Shown: positions 41,745-51,614, counted from the first letter of the stretch. The stretch: DNA of 64,000 bases from JAKFDK01 sp036676195 (GCA_036676195.1 JAKFDK010000047.1:1-64000), one strand, 5' to 3'. Made by a program: numbers and translations. Notes: a model not told the origin generated them from the letters alone.

Positions 41745-42875
41745 CTATGACCCGGTGACGGAATCGGCAGCCTGCCAGTGCCGGGCGTAGGTCTTGTGGG
41801 CGGCCACGCCCTGTTTTTTGATTTCGGCGGCTGCGTTTTCTACGTAAGTCACCAGGGCGTCGACCATTTCGGACTCGTTCATCTTCTGGATCTGTTCGCC
41901 GCCTACCACCAGCATTCCGACACCCTTGCCGCCAAACAGGGCCACATCGGCCTCGGCCGCTTCGCCCGGGCCGTTGACCACGCAGCCCATCACAGCCACG
42001 TTCAGGGGGACGTCAATATGGCGTAACCGCTGCTCTACTTCGTTGGCAACCCGGACCAGATCAATTTGTACCCGGCCGCAGGATGGACAGGCGATGATGT
42101 TGATGCCACGGGTACGCAGCCCGAGGGACTTGAGCACCTCCCAGCCGACCCGCACCTCTTCGACACAGTCAGTCGCCAGACTGACCCGGATGGTGTCGCC
42201 GATCCCTGCGGCCAGCAGTGCACCCAACCCTACGGCCGATTTGATGGTACCGCTGAAGGGTACACCCGCCTCGGTCACGCCGAGGTGCAGGGGGTAGTCC
42301 ATCTTCGCACTGATCAGTTGGTAAGCGGCGATCATCATCCGGACGTCGGACGCTTTGGCGGAGATGATGATATCGGTGAAGCCAAGATCCTCCAGAATCC
42401 CGACATGCTTCTGGGCGCTGCCCAGCATGCCTTCGGGGGTCGGATAGCCGTACTGCTCCAGGAATTCACTTTCCAGAGAGCCAGCATTGATGCCAATGCG
42501 AATGGGCACCTTGCGCGCCTGGGCTTCCTTCACAACTGCCTCGATTTTCCACCGGGCACCGATGTTCCCCGGATTCAGACGGAGCTTGTCCACCCCGGCT
42601 TCCAGGGCCTTGAGGGCCAGTCGGTAATCGAAATGGATATCCGCCACCAGGGGAATGTTGCAGCCTATGCGGATTTCCTTCAGGGCTTCGGCGGCCTCCA
42701 TGGTGGGCACCGCCACCCGGACAATATCGCAGCCGTTTTCCTCCAACGCCCGGATCTGGCGCAGGACCTCCGGTACATCCCGAGTATCGCACTTGGTCAT
42801 GGACTGGACACTGATGGTGGCGCCGCCACCAATGGGCACCTTGCCGACCCATACCTGGCGGGTTGGCTTTCTCAT
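41745..42875 (-). CDS. ispG: 4-hydroxy-3-methylbut-2-enyl diphosphate synthase
   Basis: IspG (GcpE) makes HMBPP from MEcPP in the methylerythritol phosphate pathway using a [4Fe-4S] cluster. The N-terminal TIM barrel contains GGGATISVQSMTKCDTRDV and LVADIHFDYRLAL; the C-terminal domain carries the cluster cysteines in ACPSCGR and VMGCVVNGPGE, with the conserved glutamate in the latter. ATG 42875 has GGAGG 9 nt upstream and gives 376 residues; the frame opens 8 codons earlier. It continues the isoprenoid run dxr-rseP-ispG. Confidence 0.96.
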   Translation of the reverse strand: MRKPTRQVWVGKVPIGGGATISVQSMTKCDTRDVPEVLRQIRALEENGCDIVRVAVPTMEAAEALKEIRIGCNIPLVADIHFDYRLALKALEAGVDKLRLNPGNIGARWKIEAVVKEAQARKVPIRIGINAGSLESEFLEQYGYPTPEGMLGSAQKHVGILEDLGFTDIIISAKASDVRMMIAAYQLISAKMDYPLHLGVTEAGVPFSGTIKSAVGLGALLAAGIGDTIRVSLATDCVEEVRVGWEVLKSLGLRTRGINIIACPSCGRVQIDLVRVANEVEQRLRHIDVPLNVAVMGCVVNGPGEAAEADVALFGGKGVGMLVVGGEQIQKMNESEMVDALVTYVENAAAEIKKQGVAAHKTYARHWQAADSVTGS

Positions 42876-43002
42876 CCCCGCAAGCCTCCAAACAACCATA
42901 CTACGACCAGTATACCTATCTATCGAATCGGTGGAAATAGAAGCAGACGGGAGACCTCAAGTCCCCCGTTTCTGCCTGCTGTGTGTGCGCCGGGCGGGTG
43001 CC

Positions 43003-44019
43003 TTACCAGAACCGCCGCAAGTCAGAGACCGTTACCGCCGCTATGAGTCCCAGAATGAGCAGGAAACCAACAAAGTGGATGAAGTTCTCCCGGGTGGGAT
43101 CAACCCGCCGTCGCCGGAACCCCTCTACGAAGAGAAAGACCAGTCGCGACCCATCCAGGGCGGGGATTGGCAGCAGGTTGACAAGACCGATATTAATCGA
43201 CAACTGGCTTGCCAGACTGAGTAGATGTACCAACCCGATCTGGCTGACCTCGGCAATGGTATAAACGATCCCCACCGGCCCCACCAGATCAGCCTTTTCC
43301 GTTCCCCGCACCAGCCGCCCAAGCATGACCACATACTCGCGTGTCAGCAGGCCTGTTAGATGTGCGCCCTCATACGCAGCCGATATAAGTGACGGCCGTT
43401 GAATGATCGGCGCAATCCCAACTACATACCGGGGCGAGGTGTCTGCCTCCCGCGCCGGGGTAACGGTGACTTCAACCGGTTTTCCCTCACGCTCCAGACG
43501 AAAATGCAGGGGCTGGCCCTGACTATTGGTAACCGCCTCCAGCAACTGGTTCCAGGCGGATACCGGGCGACCGTCAATGGCCACGATCTTATCCCCGGCC
43601 CGCAGGCCGGCCGCCGCCGCCGGGCGATCTGGCAGAACTGAGCCAATAACAGGGAGCGGGCTGGGTACACCGGTGGCATAATGCCAGATCCCCAGCAACA
43701 GGGCGGCCAGTACGAAGTTCATCGCCGGCCCGGCCCCAATCACGATCATGCGCTGCCAAACCGGTTTAGCGGAAAAACCGCGGGGATCAGTGGCATCCCC
43801 GTCCTCCATTCCGGCCATGCGCACAAAACCACCGAGGACTAGCAGGGCCCGCAGGCTGTACTTAGTTTCACCGCGGGTAAACGAAGCAAATACGGGACCA
43901 AACCCGATGGCAAATTCGTGTATGCGAATGCCAAAAGCCTTGGCGGCTGAAAAATGGCCCAACTCGTGGATCAAAATAATGACACCAAAAACCGGAATAG
44001 CCCAGAGCCAGCTCGTCAT
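43003..44019 (-). CDS. rseP: Site-2 intramembrane zinc metalloprotease RseP
   Basis: RseP/RasP cleaves membrane-embedded regulators such as anti-sigma factors. The 338-residue protein has the active-site HELGH (18-22) in the first membrane helix, a PDZ domain (about 125-200; AAAAGLRAGDKIVAIDGRPV), and the third zinc ligand motif LLPIPALDGSRLVFL in a C-terminal helix. It lies between dxr and ispG, as in many Firmicutes. Its substrate in this organism is not visible in the window. Confidence 0.94.
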   Translation of the reverse strand: MTSWLWAIPVFGVIILIHELGHFSAAKAFGIRIHEFAIGFGPVFASFTRGETKYSLRALLVLGGFVRMAGMEDGDATDPRGFSAKPVWQRMIVIGAGPAMNFVLAALLLGIWHYATGVPSPLPVIGSVLPDRPAAAAGLRAGDKIVAIDGRPVSAWNQLLEAVTNSQGQPLHFRLEREGKPVEVTVTPAREADTSPRYVVGIAPIIQRPSLISAAYEGAHLTGLLTREYVVMLGRLVRGTEKADLVGPVGIVYTIAEVSQIGLVHLLSLASQLSINIGLVNLLPIPALDGSRLVFLFVEGFRRRRVDPTRENFIHFVGFLLILGLIAAVTVSDLRRFW

Positions 44020-44028
44020 GACAATGTT

Positions 44029-45183
44029 TCACCTCGAAGAGGGAACCCGCTCCGCCTCATCCCGAGCCCAGGCGTCGGCAGCCAGGATCTCCTCCAAGTT
44101 CGGGTGCAGTACCGGCGTGTGAGCCGCCATAACCGCCTCTACGGTGCGGTAGATCCCAGTAAAGGAAAGGGTACCCTCCAAAAACCGGCTGACGGCAACC
44201 TCGTTGGCGGCGTTCATGACCGCCGGCATGGTCCCCCCCATTGTACCGGCCAGACGGGCGTAGTTCAAGGAAGGAAAGGTGGCGGTGTCCGGGGTCTCAA
44301 AGGTCAGGGGACCCGCCGTGACCAGGTTGAGGTGGCTGACACTGCTCTCCAGACGCTCCGGATAACTGAGGGCATACTGGATCGGCAATTTCATGTCCGC
44401 CACGGCCAACTGGGCCAGGACGGATCCGTCCACGTACTCTACGAGGGAGTGCACGATACTCTGGGGGTGCACCACCACATCCACCTGTTCCAATGGTACC
44501 CCAAACAGCCAGTGTGCCTCGATCATTTCCAGTGCCTTGTTCATGAGCGTGGCCGAATCAACCGTAATTTTGGGTCCCATCACCCAGCGCGGGTGTTTCA
44601 GAGCCTGCTCGCGCGTGACATGCTCCAGTTCAGCCCGGCCATACCCCCGGAACGGGCCACCGGAGGCAGTCAGAAGCAGCCGCCTGACGCCAGACTGATT
44701 CTGGCCCTGCAGACACTGAAACACGGCACTGTGTTCGCTGTCCACCGGCAGGACCGGCACTCCCTTCGTCCGGGCCAGCTTCATGACCAGTTCACCGGCA
44801 GCGACGAGGGTTTCCTTGTTAGCCAATAGAATCCGTTTGCCGGCCGCAATGGCAGCCACGGTCGGTTTCAGCCCCAATGTGCCCACGACGGACGTCAGAA
44901 CAGCCTCGGCCCCCGGGGCGGTTGCCACTGCGTGCAGGCCCTCGTCGCCGTACAGGATCGGTGGAGCCTGAGCGCCTACCAGTTGCCGGAGTTCCCGGGC
45001 CTCCGCCGGCCCGGCTACCGACACCAGGTCAGGCTGAAAACGCCGGACCTGTCCGGCCAACTCAGTGACCTTGGTCCCGGCCGCCAAAGCGGCCACACGG
45101 TAACGCTCCGGGTGCCGGGCCACCACTGCCAACGCACTGGTACCGATCGATCCCGTAGAGCCGAGAATGGCTATGCCTTGCAC
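44029..45183 (-). CDS. dxr: 1-deoxy-D-xylulose 5-phosphate reductoisomerase
   Basis: Dxr (IspC) commits DXP to the methylerythritol phosphate pathway, forming MEP with NADPH and a divalent metal. Features are GSTGSIGTSAL (8-18), ANKETLVAAGE, the metal/substrate segment LPVDSEHSAVFQC, LLTASGGPFR, and KITVDSATLMNKALEMIEAHWLF. Length (384) is standard. It sits 16 nt after ytvI and 9 nt before rseP. Confidence 0.96.
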   Translation of the reverse strand: MQGIAILGSTGSIGTSALAVVARHPERYRVAALAAGTKVTELAGQVRRFQPDLVSVAGPAEARELRQLVGAQAPPILYGDEGLHAVATAPGAEAVLTSVVGTLGLKPTVAAIAAGKRILLANKETLVAAGELVMKLARTKGVPVLPVDSEHSAVFQCLQGQNQSGVRRLLLTASGGPFRGYGRAELEHVTREQALKHPRWVMGPKITVDSATLMNKALEMIEAHWLFGVPLEQVDVVVHPQSIVHSLVEYVDGSVLAQLAVADMKLPIQYALSYPERLESSVSHLNLVTAGPLTFETPDTATFPSLNYARLAGTMGGTMPAVMNAANEVAVSRFLEGTLSFTGIYRTVEAVMAAHTPVLHPNLEEILAADAWARDEAERVPSSR

Positions 45184-45199
45184 GTTGACCTACTCCATC

Positions 45200-46261
45200 T
45201 TATTCATCAGGCGTTTGAAAAACAGGGAGGAGCCCGGATCGAATCAGAGACGACAGCAAAATGGCCAGCATCGGCCCCACCACAAAACCCAGCCCGCCGA
45301 AGAAACGAAAGCCCAGATACATGCTGATCAGGGTTGTCAGGGGGTGCAGACCGGTATTTTGTGCCACCATTTTTGGTTCCATCACCTGGCGTATAACGAA
45401 GGTAACCCCATACAGAACCAGTAGTTTGATGGCCATGGCCGTGTGCCCGGTGGCCAACAGGAAAATGATCCAGGGCACGAACACCAGTGCCGGGCCGGCC
45501 ACGGGCAGGACATCGGCCACACCTACGAGGATTCCCATCAGTACCGCGTAGTCTGCACGAATAAGAGCAAGTCCAGCCACGGTAACGGCCATGGTGGTGG
45601 AAATCAGGATCAACTGGGCCCGGGCAAACCCCATGGCGCTGGCCCACACCTCATTCTTGACCTGGCGAATCTGTGGACGTGCCTCCACCGGCAGCAAGCC
45701 GAGCAGAAACCGGCCAATGGAACGCCGGTCCCGGCTAAAGAAAAAGGTGGCAATGATCACGATGGTGGCATCGACCAGCAGCCCGGGCACCCCGGCAAAT
45801 GCCTGCAGCGTACGGGCCGCACTGGGCAGCACACTTCTGAGCATGTTCTGCAGACTGCCCAGGGACTCTTCCAGCAGCTTCTGCACCGACGCCGGCAGTG
45901 TCTCGGACAGGCGACCGAGATCGTTCACCATCCGGGTGGACAAATCCATGGCCATCGCGTAGTAGTAGGGGAGTGCCTGGGCCAATTCCGTCAGATCCCG
46001 GATCAGTCGGGCGGTCAACACCACGATCAGCGCCGCGGCCACGCCGGCCACCACTGCCAGGACAAGGGCGCTGGCCACAGCCCGCGGCAGGTAGAGCTTG
46101 CGGCGGTTGTTGGCCAGCCAGTCGACCAGTGGATTGATCAGCTCCGCGACCAGCGCAGCAAACAAAAAGGGCATGACCAGCGGAAAGCCCCAGGTTATGA
46201 TGAAATAGCTGATGAACAAGAATACTGCCAATCCCGCCACCGAGTATAGCCAATACCGCAC
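45200..46261 (-). CDS. ytvI: AI-2E family membrane protein, YtvI-like
   Basis: A polytopic membrane protein of 353 residues with about seven helices: two N-terminal, a long amphipathic helical segment (about 80-150) and a cluster of C-terminal helices containing LVGVADVLPVAGPALVFVPW and the PKMVAQNTGLHPL motif. These are signatures of the AI-2E/PerM permease family, and the sequence fits the Firmicute sporulation-associated branch YtvI. Transport substrate is unknown. It separates cdsA and dxr, which usually lie side by side. Confidence 0.82.
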   Translation of the reverse strand: MRYWLYSVAGLAVFLFISYFIITWGFPLVMPFLFAALVAELINPLVDWLANNRRKLYLPRAVASALVLAVVAGVAAALIVVLTARLIRDLTELAQALPYYYAMAMDLSTRMVNDLGRLSETLPASVQKLLEESLGSLQNMLRSVLPSAARTLQAFAGVPGLLVDATIVIIATFFFSRDRRSIGRFLLGLLPVEARPQIRQVKNEVWASAMGFARAQLILISTTMAVTVAGLALIRADYAVLMGILVGVADVLPVAGPALVFVPWIIFLLATGHTAMAIKLLVLYGVTFVIRQVMEPKMVAQNTGLHPLTTLISMYLGFRFFGGLGFVVGPMLAILLSSLIRSGLLPVFQTPDE

Positions 46262-46301
46262 TGGTCCCTCCCCCTTCAGGCTGCTCCAGACAAGGGTATC
46301 G

Positions 46302-47093
46302 TTATGCCCGCCATCCCAGGACCATGAAGTAATAGACCACCGGTAGCGTGAAGAGGGCCGAATCGAACCGGTCCATCACACCGCCGTGGCCGGGCAGGAG
46401 ACGGCCAGAATCCTTCACCCCGGTATACCGTTTGAGTGCGCTCTCCGTCAGATCGCCAACGATGGCCACCACCGACAGGGTCAGCCCCAGCAGCAGGGCA
46501 ACCGGTGCCGCGACCCCCGCCAGCTTGGGCCCCAGGAACCAGGCAACAGCACCGGCCAGCAAGGTGCCGCCAATCGCCCCTTCGACAGTCTTGCCCGGGC
46601 TCACCCGCGGCGCCAGCTTGTGCCGCCCGAAGGCGCGCCCGGCAAAGTATGCGCCGGTATCACTGGCCCAGGTGAGAAGAAAAGCGAAGAGGACCAGCCA
46701 GGCCCCGCCGGGGAGCGCCCGCAGGAGCACCCAGTGCCCGAACAGCCAGCCGATGTACACTACCCCGCCCAGGGCTACCAGCAGGTCCTGGCTGGTGAAA
46801 TGGCCGTAACCAAGGGCCATACCGGCCAACAGCACCATGCCGCAGAAAGTGAGGGTCGGTACCAGCGCAGCGGCACCGCCCAGATGGGCCGCGCCGACCA
46901 GAGCCAGACAGGCCAGCGCTCCCGACACCATCGGTACCCGCAGCCCCTGCTGCCCCCACATGCGGCAAAACTCCTGAAAGCCAAGGAGAGCCAGGCCTGC
47001 TGCCAGCAGACTGAACAGCAGACCCCCGGCCCACACGCAGCCCAGAAAGAGAGGAATCCCGACCGCCGCGGTGGCGATACGCTTGATCAGCAC
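46302..47093 (-). CDS. cdsA: Phosphatidate cytidylyltransferase
   Basis: CdsA makes CDP-diacylglycerol from phosphatidate and CTP, the precursor of membrane phospholipids. The 263-residue membrane protein has about eight helices and the C-terminal family signature ALKRYTGVKDSGRLLPGHGG followed by MDRFDS, with acidic metal-binding residues. GTG 47093 with AGGTGG 6 nt upstream sits 10 nt after the uppS stop; the longer frame to 47276 overlaps uppS and reads as shadow sequence. The uppS-cdsA-dxr grouping is conserved. Confidence 0.94.
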   Translation of the reverse strand: MLIKRIATAAVGIPLFLGCVWAGGLLFSLLAAGLALLGFQEFCRMWGQQGLRVPMVSGALACLALVGAAHLGGAAALVPTLTFCGMVLLAGMALGYGHFTSQDLLVALGGVVYIGWLFGHWVLLRALPGGAWLVLFAFLLTWASDTGAYFAGRAFGRHKLAPRVSPGKTVEGAIGGTLLAGAVAWFLGPKLAGVAAPVALLLGLTLSVVAIVGDLTESALKRYTGVKDSGRLLPGHGGVMDRFDSALFTLPVVYYFMVLGWRA

Positions 47094-47103
47094 CAGCCAC
47101 CAC

Positions 47104-47904
47104 CTACTTTGCGGCGGCCGTGCCCGGCACGGCCCCAAACTTACGCTCACGTCTCCCGAAGTCTTCCAGGGCCTGCTCCAGGTGCTCACGGCGGAAGTCC
47201 GGCCAATAGACCGGCGTCGCCCAAAATTCCGAGTAGGCCGCTTGCCAGAGGAGGAAATTGGACAGGCGCAGTTCACCGGCCGTGCGGATGATCAGGTCCG
47301 GATCCGGCAGCCCACCCGTATACAGATGACGGGTAATGGCCTGCTCATCTACTGCTTCGGGAGCCAGTTCACCCTTCTGTACCCGGGTTAGCAGAGATTG
47401 AAAGGCATCCACAATTTCCGCCCGGGCGCCGTAGTTCAGGGCGAGGTTCAAAATCAGGCGATTATTGCTTCGGGTTTGTTGCATGGCGCGCTCAAGTTCT
47501 GACCGTTGCAACGCCGGCAGCCCTTCCAGCCGCCCCAGGTGCTGAATTCGCACCCCGGCGCGGTCAAGTTCTGCAACCTCCTGACGGCAATACTCCACCA
47601 GCAGCCACATCAGGGCGTCCACTTCATCCTTGGGCCGTTTCCAGTTCTCGGTGGAAAAGGCGTAAAGGGTCAGGACCTCAATGCCGAGCTCCGGACAGGC
47701 CTTGATCACGTGGCGAATCGTCTCCACGCCCGCCCGGTGACCAGCCACCCTGGGCAGATTCCGCTCGGTGGCCCAGCGCCCATTACCGTCCATGATGATA
47801 GCCACGTGGCGTGCCACGGCTCGCTCCCCGGGACGTGGCACATCCGTCGCCGGCTTCAACGCGGATAGTCCCGTCCCCAGGTAACGTCGGATGTTGTCAA
47901 GCAC
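47104..47904 (-). CDS. uppS: Undecaprenyl diphosphate synthase
   Basis: UppS elongates farnesyl diphosphate with cis-isoprene units to the C55 lipid carrier of cell-wall synthesis. AIIMDGNGRWA (36-46, catalytic Asp39), GHRAGVETIRHV, LYAFSTENWKRP and RTAGELRLSNFLLWQAAYSE are the five conserved regions. The 266-residue protein begins at GTG 47904 with AGGGGG 7 nt upstream. A hairpin precedes it. Confidence 0.96.
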   Translation of the reverse strand: MLDNIRRYLGTGLSALKPATDVPRPGERAVARHVAIIMDGNGRWATERNLPRVAGHRAGVETIRHVIKACPELGIEVLTLYAFSTENWKRPKDEVDALMWLLVEYCRQEVAELDRAGVRIQHLGRLEGLPALQRSELERAMQQTRSNNRLILNLALNYGARAEIVDAFQSLLTRVQKGELAPEAVDEQAITRHLYTGGLPDPDLIIRTAGELRLSNFLLWQAAYSEFWATPVYWPDFRREHLEQALEDFGRRERKFGAVPGTAAAK

Positions 47905-47935
47905 ATGGATGCCCCCTGTGCGATCGTAAACGGAA

Positions 47936-47956
47936 ACCCCCGCGGGGTGCGGGGGT
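47936..47956 (-). other. Hairpin upstream of uppS
   Basis: ACCCCCGC pairs with GCGGGGGT around a 5-nt loop, followed by TTCCGTTT on the minus strand. It may be a weak terminator or attenuator between the small upstream gene and uppS. Confidence 0.5.
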
Positions 47957-47970
47957 GGCCTGCAACTCCC

Positions 47971-48222
47971 TTAACCGTGGGAGACGTCTCCAGTCCGATG
48001 TGTGCTGCCCGGCCGATCGCCAGAGCAGTAATCCCGGTGAGCGAGAACAACCAGGAGCATCGCCCCCTGATCCCGCATTCCAACCACCCGGAGTTCCCCG
48101 CAGCCCTGCGGGCGCCCCGGCGGCCGAGTAACAACGGTCTGCATCCTTAAACTGTATGCGGTCAGCAGTGGCTCGGCCTCAGGCCAGGGCAAGCCAATCC
48201 ATGGCGCCGGATCAAACTTCAA
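47971..48222 (-). CDS. Small conserved-looking protein between frr and uppS
   Basis: An 83-residue product with N-terminal WIGLPWPEAEPLLTA, a central TRPPGRP and a Val/Leu strand MLLVVLAHRDY. The pattern (Gly-Leu, Glu-Ala, a strand, Arg-Pro-Pro-Gly, a basic strand) is reminiscent of PASTA-like small proteins seen at this locus in some clostridia, from memory and not verified. TTG 48222 overlaps the frr stop by 11 nt and has GGAG/GGAAG upstream, indicating coupling. Function unknown. Confidence 0.5.
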   Translation of the reverse strand: MKFDPAPWIGLPWPEAEPLLTAYSLRMQTVVTRPPGRPQGCGELRVVGMRDQGAMLLVVLAHRDYCSGDRPGSTHRTGDVSHG

Positions 48223-48761
48223 GGACTTCCTTCTCCTTGGTCTCCAGCACGTGGTCCAGCTCCTTGATGAATTTATCCGTGAGCTTTTGCACGTCTGTTT
48301 CGGCCCGCTTCAGATCATCCTCGGAAATGTGCTTGTCTTTTTGGAGTTTCTTGAGCTGCTCAAGGGAATCCCGGCGCTGATTGCGCAGAATAACGCGCTC
48401 TTCCTCCGCCCGCTTGCTGATCGTCTTGACCAGTTCCTTACGCCGCTCAGCGGTGAGCGGTGGCAGGTTCAGCCGAATCACCTTGCCGTCGTTATTCGGG
48501 TTCAACCCCAGGTCAGAGGTGAGAATCGCCTTTTCAATTGCCTTCATGGCAGACTTATCCCACGGGTCAATGATGAGCACCCGCGGTTCCGGAGCCGAAA
48601 TAGTTGCCATCTGGCTGACTGGGGTCGAAGTACCGTAATAGTCTGCATGCACCTTATCCAGGAGTGCCGGTGTCGCCCGTCCAGCCTTGACGCCAGCCAG
48701 TTCCTTGCGAAAATGCTCTACGGTTGCCTTCATTTTCTCTTCCGCTTGCTTAAGGACATCC

Positions 48762-48769
<8 letters not shown>
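48212..48769 (-). CDS. frr: Ribosome recycling factor
   Basis: RRF, with EF-G, splits the post-termination ribosome. The 185-residue protein has GRATPALLDKVHADYYG, the MATISAPEPRVLIIDPWDKSAM segment and LNPNNDGKVIRLNLPPLTAERR, then helical arms ending in the three-helix bundle. The ATG overlaps the pyrH stop by 8 nt, with GGGGGG upstream. Confidence 0.96.
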
Positions 48770-49493
<724 letters not shown>

Positions 49494-49572
49494 GGGTGCC
49501 CCTCCCTGCCGTTATCACTGATTCTACGCAAATCCCGTGTTTCCTGTGCACCAGACATCAGACGCGGTGGCG

Positions 49573-49601
49573 GCGGGGGTCCGGCGCAGCCGAACCCCCG
49601 C
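49573..49601 (-). other. GC-rich hairpin between tsf and pyrH
   Basis: A nearly perfect 13-bp stem (GCGGGGG ... CCCCCGC with an inner CGGC/GCCG) lies 13 nt after the tsf stop. It lacks a T-tract, so it may protect the tsf 3' end or dampen read-through into pyrH. Confidence 0.55.
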
Positions 49602-49614
49602 AAAATTTGCAAAT

Positions 49615-50523
49615 TTAGCCGCCAGCCATCTTCCGGACTTCCTCTTCGAAGTCATCCGCCTTCTTTTCGACGCCCTCGCCCACCTCGTAACGCACGAACG
49701 CCTTGACGGTCAGAGCACCGCCAGCCTTGGCCGAATAATCCTTGATGACATCGGAGATGCGCTTCTTATTGTCACGGACCCATTCCTGCTCCAGGAGGGC
49801 CACTTGCTTGTAGAAGTTGTTGATCTTGCCCTCGACGATTTTGTCGGCCACTTCGGGCTTCTTGCCCTCAGCAATGGCCTTTTCCCGCTCGATCTCCCGC
49901 TCCTTCACGAGGGTGTCCGCCGGGACCTCCTCGCGCCGCAGGTACGGCGGCTTGCTGAAGGCGATCTGCAGACAAAGTTCGTTGGCGAGTTCCCGGGCCG
50001 CCTCGTTGGCGGGACCCTCCAACTGAACCATGACGCCAACACGACCCATGTCTCCGCCGCCATGGATATACTTGTGTACCACACCGCCCTGGAAACGGGC
50101 GAACCGGCGGACAGATTGATTTTCGCCGATCTTGGCGATCAGGCCCTTCAGAACATTGCCCACTGTGCTGTCCGCCATCGGCAGAGACAGCAGCGCGTCT
50201 ACATCAGCCGGCTGCTTCTCCAGGACCAGGCTGGTCACGTTGCGGACAAAGCCGCGGAAATCCTCGTTCTTGGCTACGAAGTCCGTTTCACAGTTCACTT
50301 CCACCATGGCGCCGTTCTCGCCTTCGATAACGGCCATGACCAGACCCTCGGCAGCAATGCGGCCAGCCTTTTTGGCGGCTGCGGCCAGACCCTTTTTGCG
50401 CAGAAACTCGATGGCAGCCTCCACGTCGCCAGCCGTTTCCACCAGCGCCTTCTTGCAATCCATCATGCCCGCCCCGGTCTTGGCCCGGAGTTCCGCCACC
50501 ATGGCCGCGGTAATTTGGCTCAT
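49615..50523 (-). CDS. tsf: Elongation factor Ts
   Basis: EF-Ts exchanges GDP for GTP on EF-Tu. The 302-residue protein has the N-terminal UBA domain (ITAAMVAELRAKTGAGMMDCKKAL), the core motif VEVNCETDFVAKNEDF with the TDFV residues that contact EF-Tu, and two dimerisation-type subdomains rather than the compact version; DNKKRISDVIKDYSAK follows near the C-terminus. GAGGAGG precedes the ATG. Confidence 0.96.
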   Translation of the reverse strand: MSQITAAMVAELRAKTGAGMMDCKKALVETAGDVEAAIEFLRKKGLAAAAKKAGRIAAEGLVMAVIEGENGAMVEVNCETDFVAKNEDFRGFVRNVTSLVLEKQPADVDALLSLPMADSTVGNVLKGLIAKIGENQSVRRFARFQGGVVHKYIHGGGDMGRVGVMVQLEGPANEAARELANELCLQIAFSKPPYLRREEVPADTLVKEREIEREKAIAEGKKPEVADKIVEGKINNFYKQVALLEQEWVRDNKKRISDVIKDYSAKAGGALTVKAFVRYEVGEGVEKKADDFEEEVRKMAGG

Positions 50524-50566
50524 GTATGTATCCTCCTCAGGAAGAGCTAAAAATCCGGTTCACATG

Positions 50567-50626
50567 TAAAAACAGGGCGGGCGGGAGCAGAGCCCCTTTC
50601 AGGGAAACCATCCCTTCCCGCCCCGC
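50567..50626 (-). terminator. Attenuator-like hairpin between rpsB and tsf
   Basis: A 10-bp stem with one bulged G (GCGGGGCGGGA / TCCCGCCCGC) closes a 30-nt loop containing a smaller hairpin, then CCTGTTTTTAC on the minus strand. It would reduce tsf relative to rpsB expression. Confidence 0.6.
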
Positions 50627-50647
50627 GTCTATGCTTGATGAAAGAAC

Positions 50648-51418
50648 CTAAGCCTCGACCGTTACTTCCGCCTCGGCCGGTGCTTCCGTCGCCTCGGCCG
50701 GAGCCGGAGCCGGAGCCGGAGCCGCAGCCGTGGAGACACCCTGGCGGCCTTCGATGACGGCGTCAGCAATCTTGGCGGTAATCAGCTTGACCGCCCGGAT
50801 GGCGTCGTCGTTACCAGGGATGACCCAGTCGATCTCGTCCGGGTCGCAGTTGGTGTCAACGATGGACACCAGCGGGATATTCAGCTTGCGCGCCTCCTGA
50901 ACAGCGATGCGCTCCTTGCGTGGATCGATGACGAAGATGGCGTCCGGCAGGCTCTTCATGCCCTTGATTCCGCCAAGGAACTTCTGCAGCTTCTCCCGCT
51001 CGTGGACCAGCTGGGCCTGCTCCTTCTTGGTGAGGGTGCTCCAGCGCTCGGTCCCTTCCATCTCCTCGAGAGTCTGCAGACGGGCGAGGCGCTTCTTGAT
51101 GGTATCAAAGTTGGTCAGCATACCGCCGAGCCAACGCTGATTGACATAGTAGCCATCGCAGCGATCCGCTTCTTCACGGACTGCGTCCTGCGCCTGCTTC
51201 TTGGTGCCGACAAACAGCACCTTGCCGCCTTCGGTCGCCACGGAACGGACATAATTATAGGCCGTCTCCATCAGCCGGACCGTCTTCTGCAGATCGATAA
51301 TGTAGATCCCGTTCCGCTCGGTGAAGATATACTCCTTCATCTTCGGGTTCCACCGGCGGGTCTGATGACCGAAATGGACGCCAGCCTCAAGGAGCTGTTT
51401 CATAGAAATAACGGACAT
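50648..51418 (-). CDS. rpsB: 30S ribosomal protein S2
   Basis: S2 is a late-binding protein of the small subunit. The 256-residue protein begins MSVISMKQLLEAGVHFGHQTRRW and has IYIIDLQKTVRLM, FVGTKKQAQDAV, QRWLGGMLTNFDTI and the C-terminal IPLVSIVDTNCDPDEIDWVIPGNDDAIRA. The last 30 residues are Ala/Pro/Glu low complexity. ATG 51418 has GGAGG 11 nt upstream; the frame remains open to 51547 but that part is leader. Confidence 0.96.
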   Translation of the reverse strand: MSVISMKQLLEAGVHFGHQTRRWNPKMKEYIFTERNGIYIIDLQKTVRLMETAYNYVRSVATEGGKVLFVGTKKQAQDAVREEADRCDGYYVNQRWLGGMLTNFDTIKKRLARLQTLEEMEGTERWSTLTKKEQAQLVHEREKLQKFLGGIKGMKSLPDAIFVIDPRKERIAVQEARKLNIPLVSIVDTNCDPDEIDWVIPGNDDAIRAVKLITAKIADAVIEGRQGVSTAAAPAPAPAPAEATEAPAEAEVTVEA

Positions 51419-51575
51419 GGAAGCAATCACCTCCTGGTTTGGTTTGACCTGCCCGCTGCTGCTTCCAAAGCCGCGGACAGCCGCCGCCAGCGTCATCCGT
51501 ACGGGGGACTCGAGCCTTGGTGGCCCGGGCACCGCCCCAGTCGTCAACCGGCGTGTGAGATGTGCGCCAACGGAT

Positions 51576-51605
51576 ATGATACCACAGTCGGCGACCCATG
51601 GTAAA
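51576..51605 (-). promoter_or_regulatory. Promoter of rpsB-tsf-pyrH-frr
   Basis: TTTACC (51605-51600), an 18-nt spacer and TATCAT (51581-51576) give an rpsB leader of about 150 nt. Ribosomal protein S2 leaders are commonly autoregulatory; I could not draw a specific conserved structure here. Confidence 0.55.
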
Positions 51606-51614
51606 GCTAGAAAA

